Below, piece after piece: positions 14,517 through 15,141 of a stretch of 15,141 nt of DNA. Source of the DNA: Clostridia bacterium (lineage in GTDB: Bacteria; Bacillota; Clostridia; Oscillospirales; CAG-272); assembly GCA_017540285.1 (NCBI GenBank), contig JAFYBI010000501.1, forward strand, positions 1 to 15,141, given 5' to 3'. The notes under the pieces were generated by a model. The model ran no database searches, had not been told where the DNA came from, and saw only the letters and a list, made by a program, of their open reading frames with translations. The stretch's first letter is position 1; the number at the start of each line of letters is the position of its first letter. The translations under genes and the position numbers were made by a program.

Positions 14517-15141
14517 ATGTCAAACCGTCTTTTTCAGGGAATCATTCACCAAATGAGAGATGCCGTTGACCGCGTGATCGGCGTCATCGACGACAACGGC
14601 GTCATCATCGCGTGCAGCGAACTGGTCAAGATCGGCGAAATGAGACAGGGCGTCCGCGACGAGCTCGCGTATACCTCCGACGCCGTCACCTCCGGCGGAT
14701 ACACCTACAAGCCGATCGGAACGGGCTCCAAATGGGAGTATATCGTCTTCATCGAAGGAGAAGACAAGTATGCCGAGAAGATCGCCACGATCCTCGCGGT
14801 CTCCCTCGCCAACATCAAGAACCTCTACGACGAGAAATACGACAAGAATTCCTTCATCAAAAACATCATCCTCGACAACATCCTCCCGAGCGACATCTAC
14901 ATCAAGTCGAAGGAGCTGCGTTTCAACGCCGAGGAGAGCCGCGTCGTCTTCCTCATCAAGTTCCACTCGAAGTCCGACGTTCTGTCCTTTGACATGGTGC
15001 AGAACATCTTCCCGGACAAGAACAAGGACTACGTCATCGCCACGGGCGAGCAGGACATCGTCCTCGTCAAGGAAGTGAAGCCCGGCACGGACATCAAGGA
15101 GATCGAGAAGATCGCGAAGAGCATCGCGGACACCCTCAACT
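14517..15141 (+). CDS. CdaR/PucR-like transcriptional regulator (partial, 3' end outside window)
   Basis: The first 208 codons are open to the window edge; the C-terminus is missing. The protein starts MSNRLFQGIIHQMRDAVDRV, then IGVIDDNGVIIACSEL, a PAS/Cache-like ligand-sensor opening like that of sugar-diacid (CdaR) and PucR-family regulators in Clostridia. The middle (about 130-208) fits the GGDEF-like domain of this group, and a C-terminal helix-turn-helix is expected beyond the window but cannot be seen. No signal peptide; cytoplasmic. The ATG at 14517 is set by AGGAAGGG at 7 nt. Codon use differs from the neighbours: none of the seven Arg codons is CGG, and AAG, ATC, GAC, TTC and CTC dominate, as in highly expressed genes. 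The family call is moderately sure; the regulated genes and ligand are unknown. Confidence 0.78.
   Translation, partial: MSNRLFQGIIHQMRDAVDRVIGVIDDNGVIIACSELVKIGEMRQGVRDELAYTSDAVTSGGYTYKPIGTGSKWEYIVFIEGEDKYAEKIATILAVSLANIKNLYDEKYDKNSFIKNIILDNILPSDIYIKSKELRFNAEESRVVFLIKFHSKSDVLSFDMVQNIFPDKNKDYVIATGEQDIVLVKEVKPGTDIKEIEKIAKSIADTLN

Overview
The window looks like chromosomal DNA from a GC-rich, probably Gram-positive and Clostridia-like bacterium. This rests on strong Shine-Dalgarno sites of the AGGAGG type, several near-consensus TTGACA-N17-TATAAT promoters, a lipoprotein signal without outer-membrane SusC/SusD partners, and a CdaR/PucR-type regulator of a kind common in Clostridia. The taxonomic call is inference. 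The repertoire suggests a fibre- or glycan-degrading gut or rumen organism.

Layout. Bases 1-440 are the end of an rRNA operon: the 3' end of 23S rRNA starting exactly in the sarcin-ricin loop, a spacer, and 5S rRNA, closed by a terminator-like hairpin. Convergent with it is a minus-strand operon (about 4535 down to 496): a GH43 glycosidase, a small metallo-beta-lactamase-fold hydrolase, a fused carbon-nitrogen hydrolase/glycerophosphodiesterase, and 3-methyladenine DNA glycosylase I. At 4490-4705 lies a divergent control region: two back-to-back consensus promoters, 59 bp between their -35 boxes, with short repeats between them. From it a plus-strand operon (4706-12198) runs out: a lipoprotein glycosidase-like protein, a GH78 alpha-L-rhamnosidase, an alpha/beta hydrolase (esterase-like) and a GH95 alpha-L-fucosidase. 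It ends at an intrinsic terminator.

Housekeeping genes follow, most with their own promoter: a Nudix hydrolase, RsmE (16S rRNA m3U methyltransferase), a four-helix membrane protein of unknown function, and, after an AT-rich promoter region, the first 208 codons of a CdaR/PucR-like regulator that runs off the end.

Together the divergent operons look like one catabolic locus for a complex glycan containing L-rhamnose, L-fucose (or L-galactose) and probably L-arabinose, with ester substituents. Only the first gene of the plus operon has an export signal, so the other enzymes probably work inside the cell on imported oligosaccharides. No transporter and no local regulator are encoded here. The most unusual items are the nitrilase-GDPD fusion with an altered metal-ligand motif, the lipoprotein with a duplicated N-terminal domain and an unassigned barrel, and the symmetric divergent promoter region.
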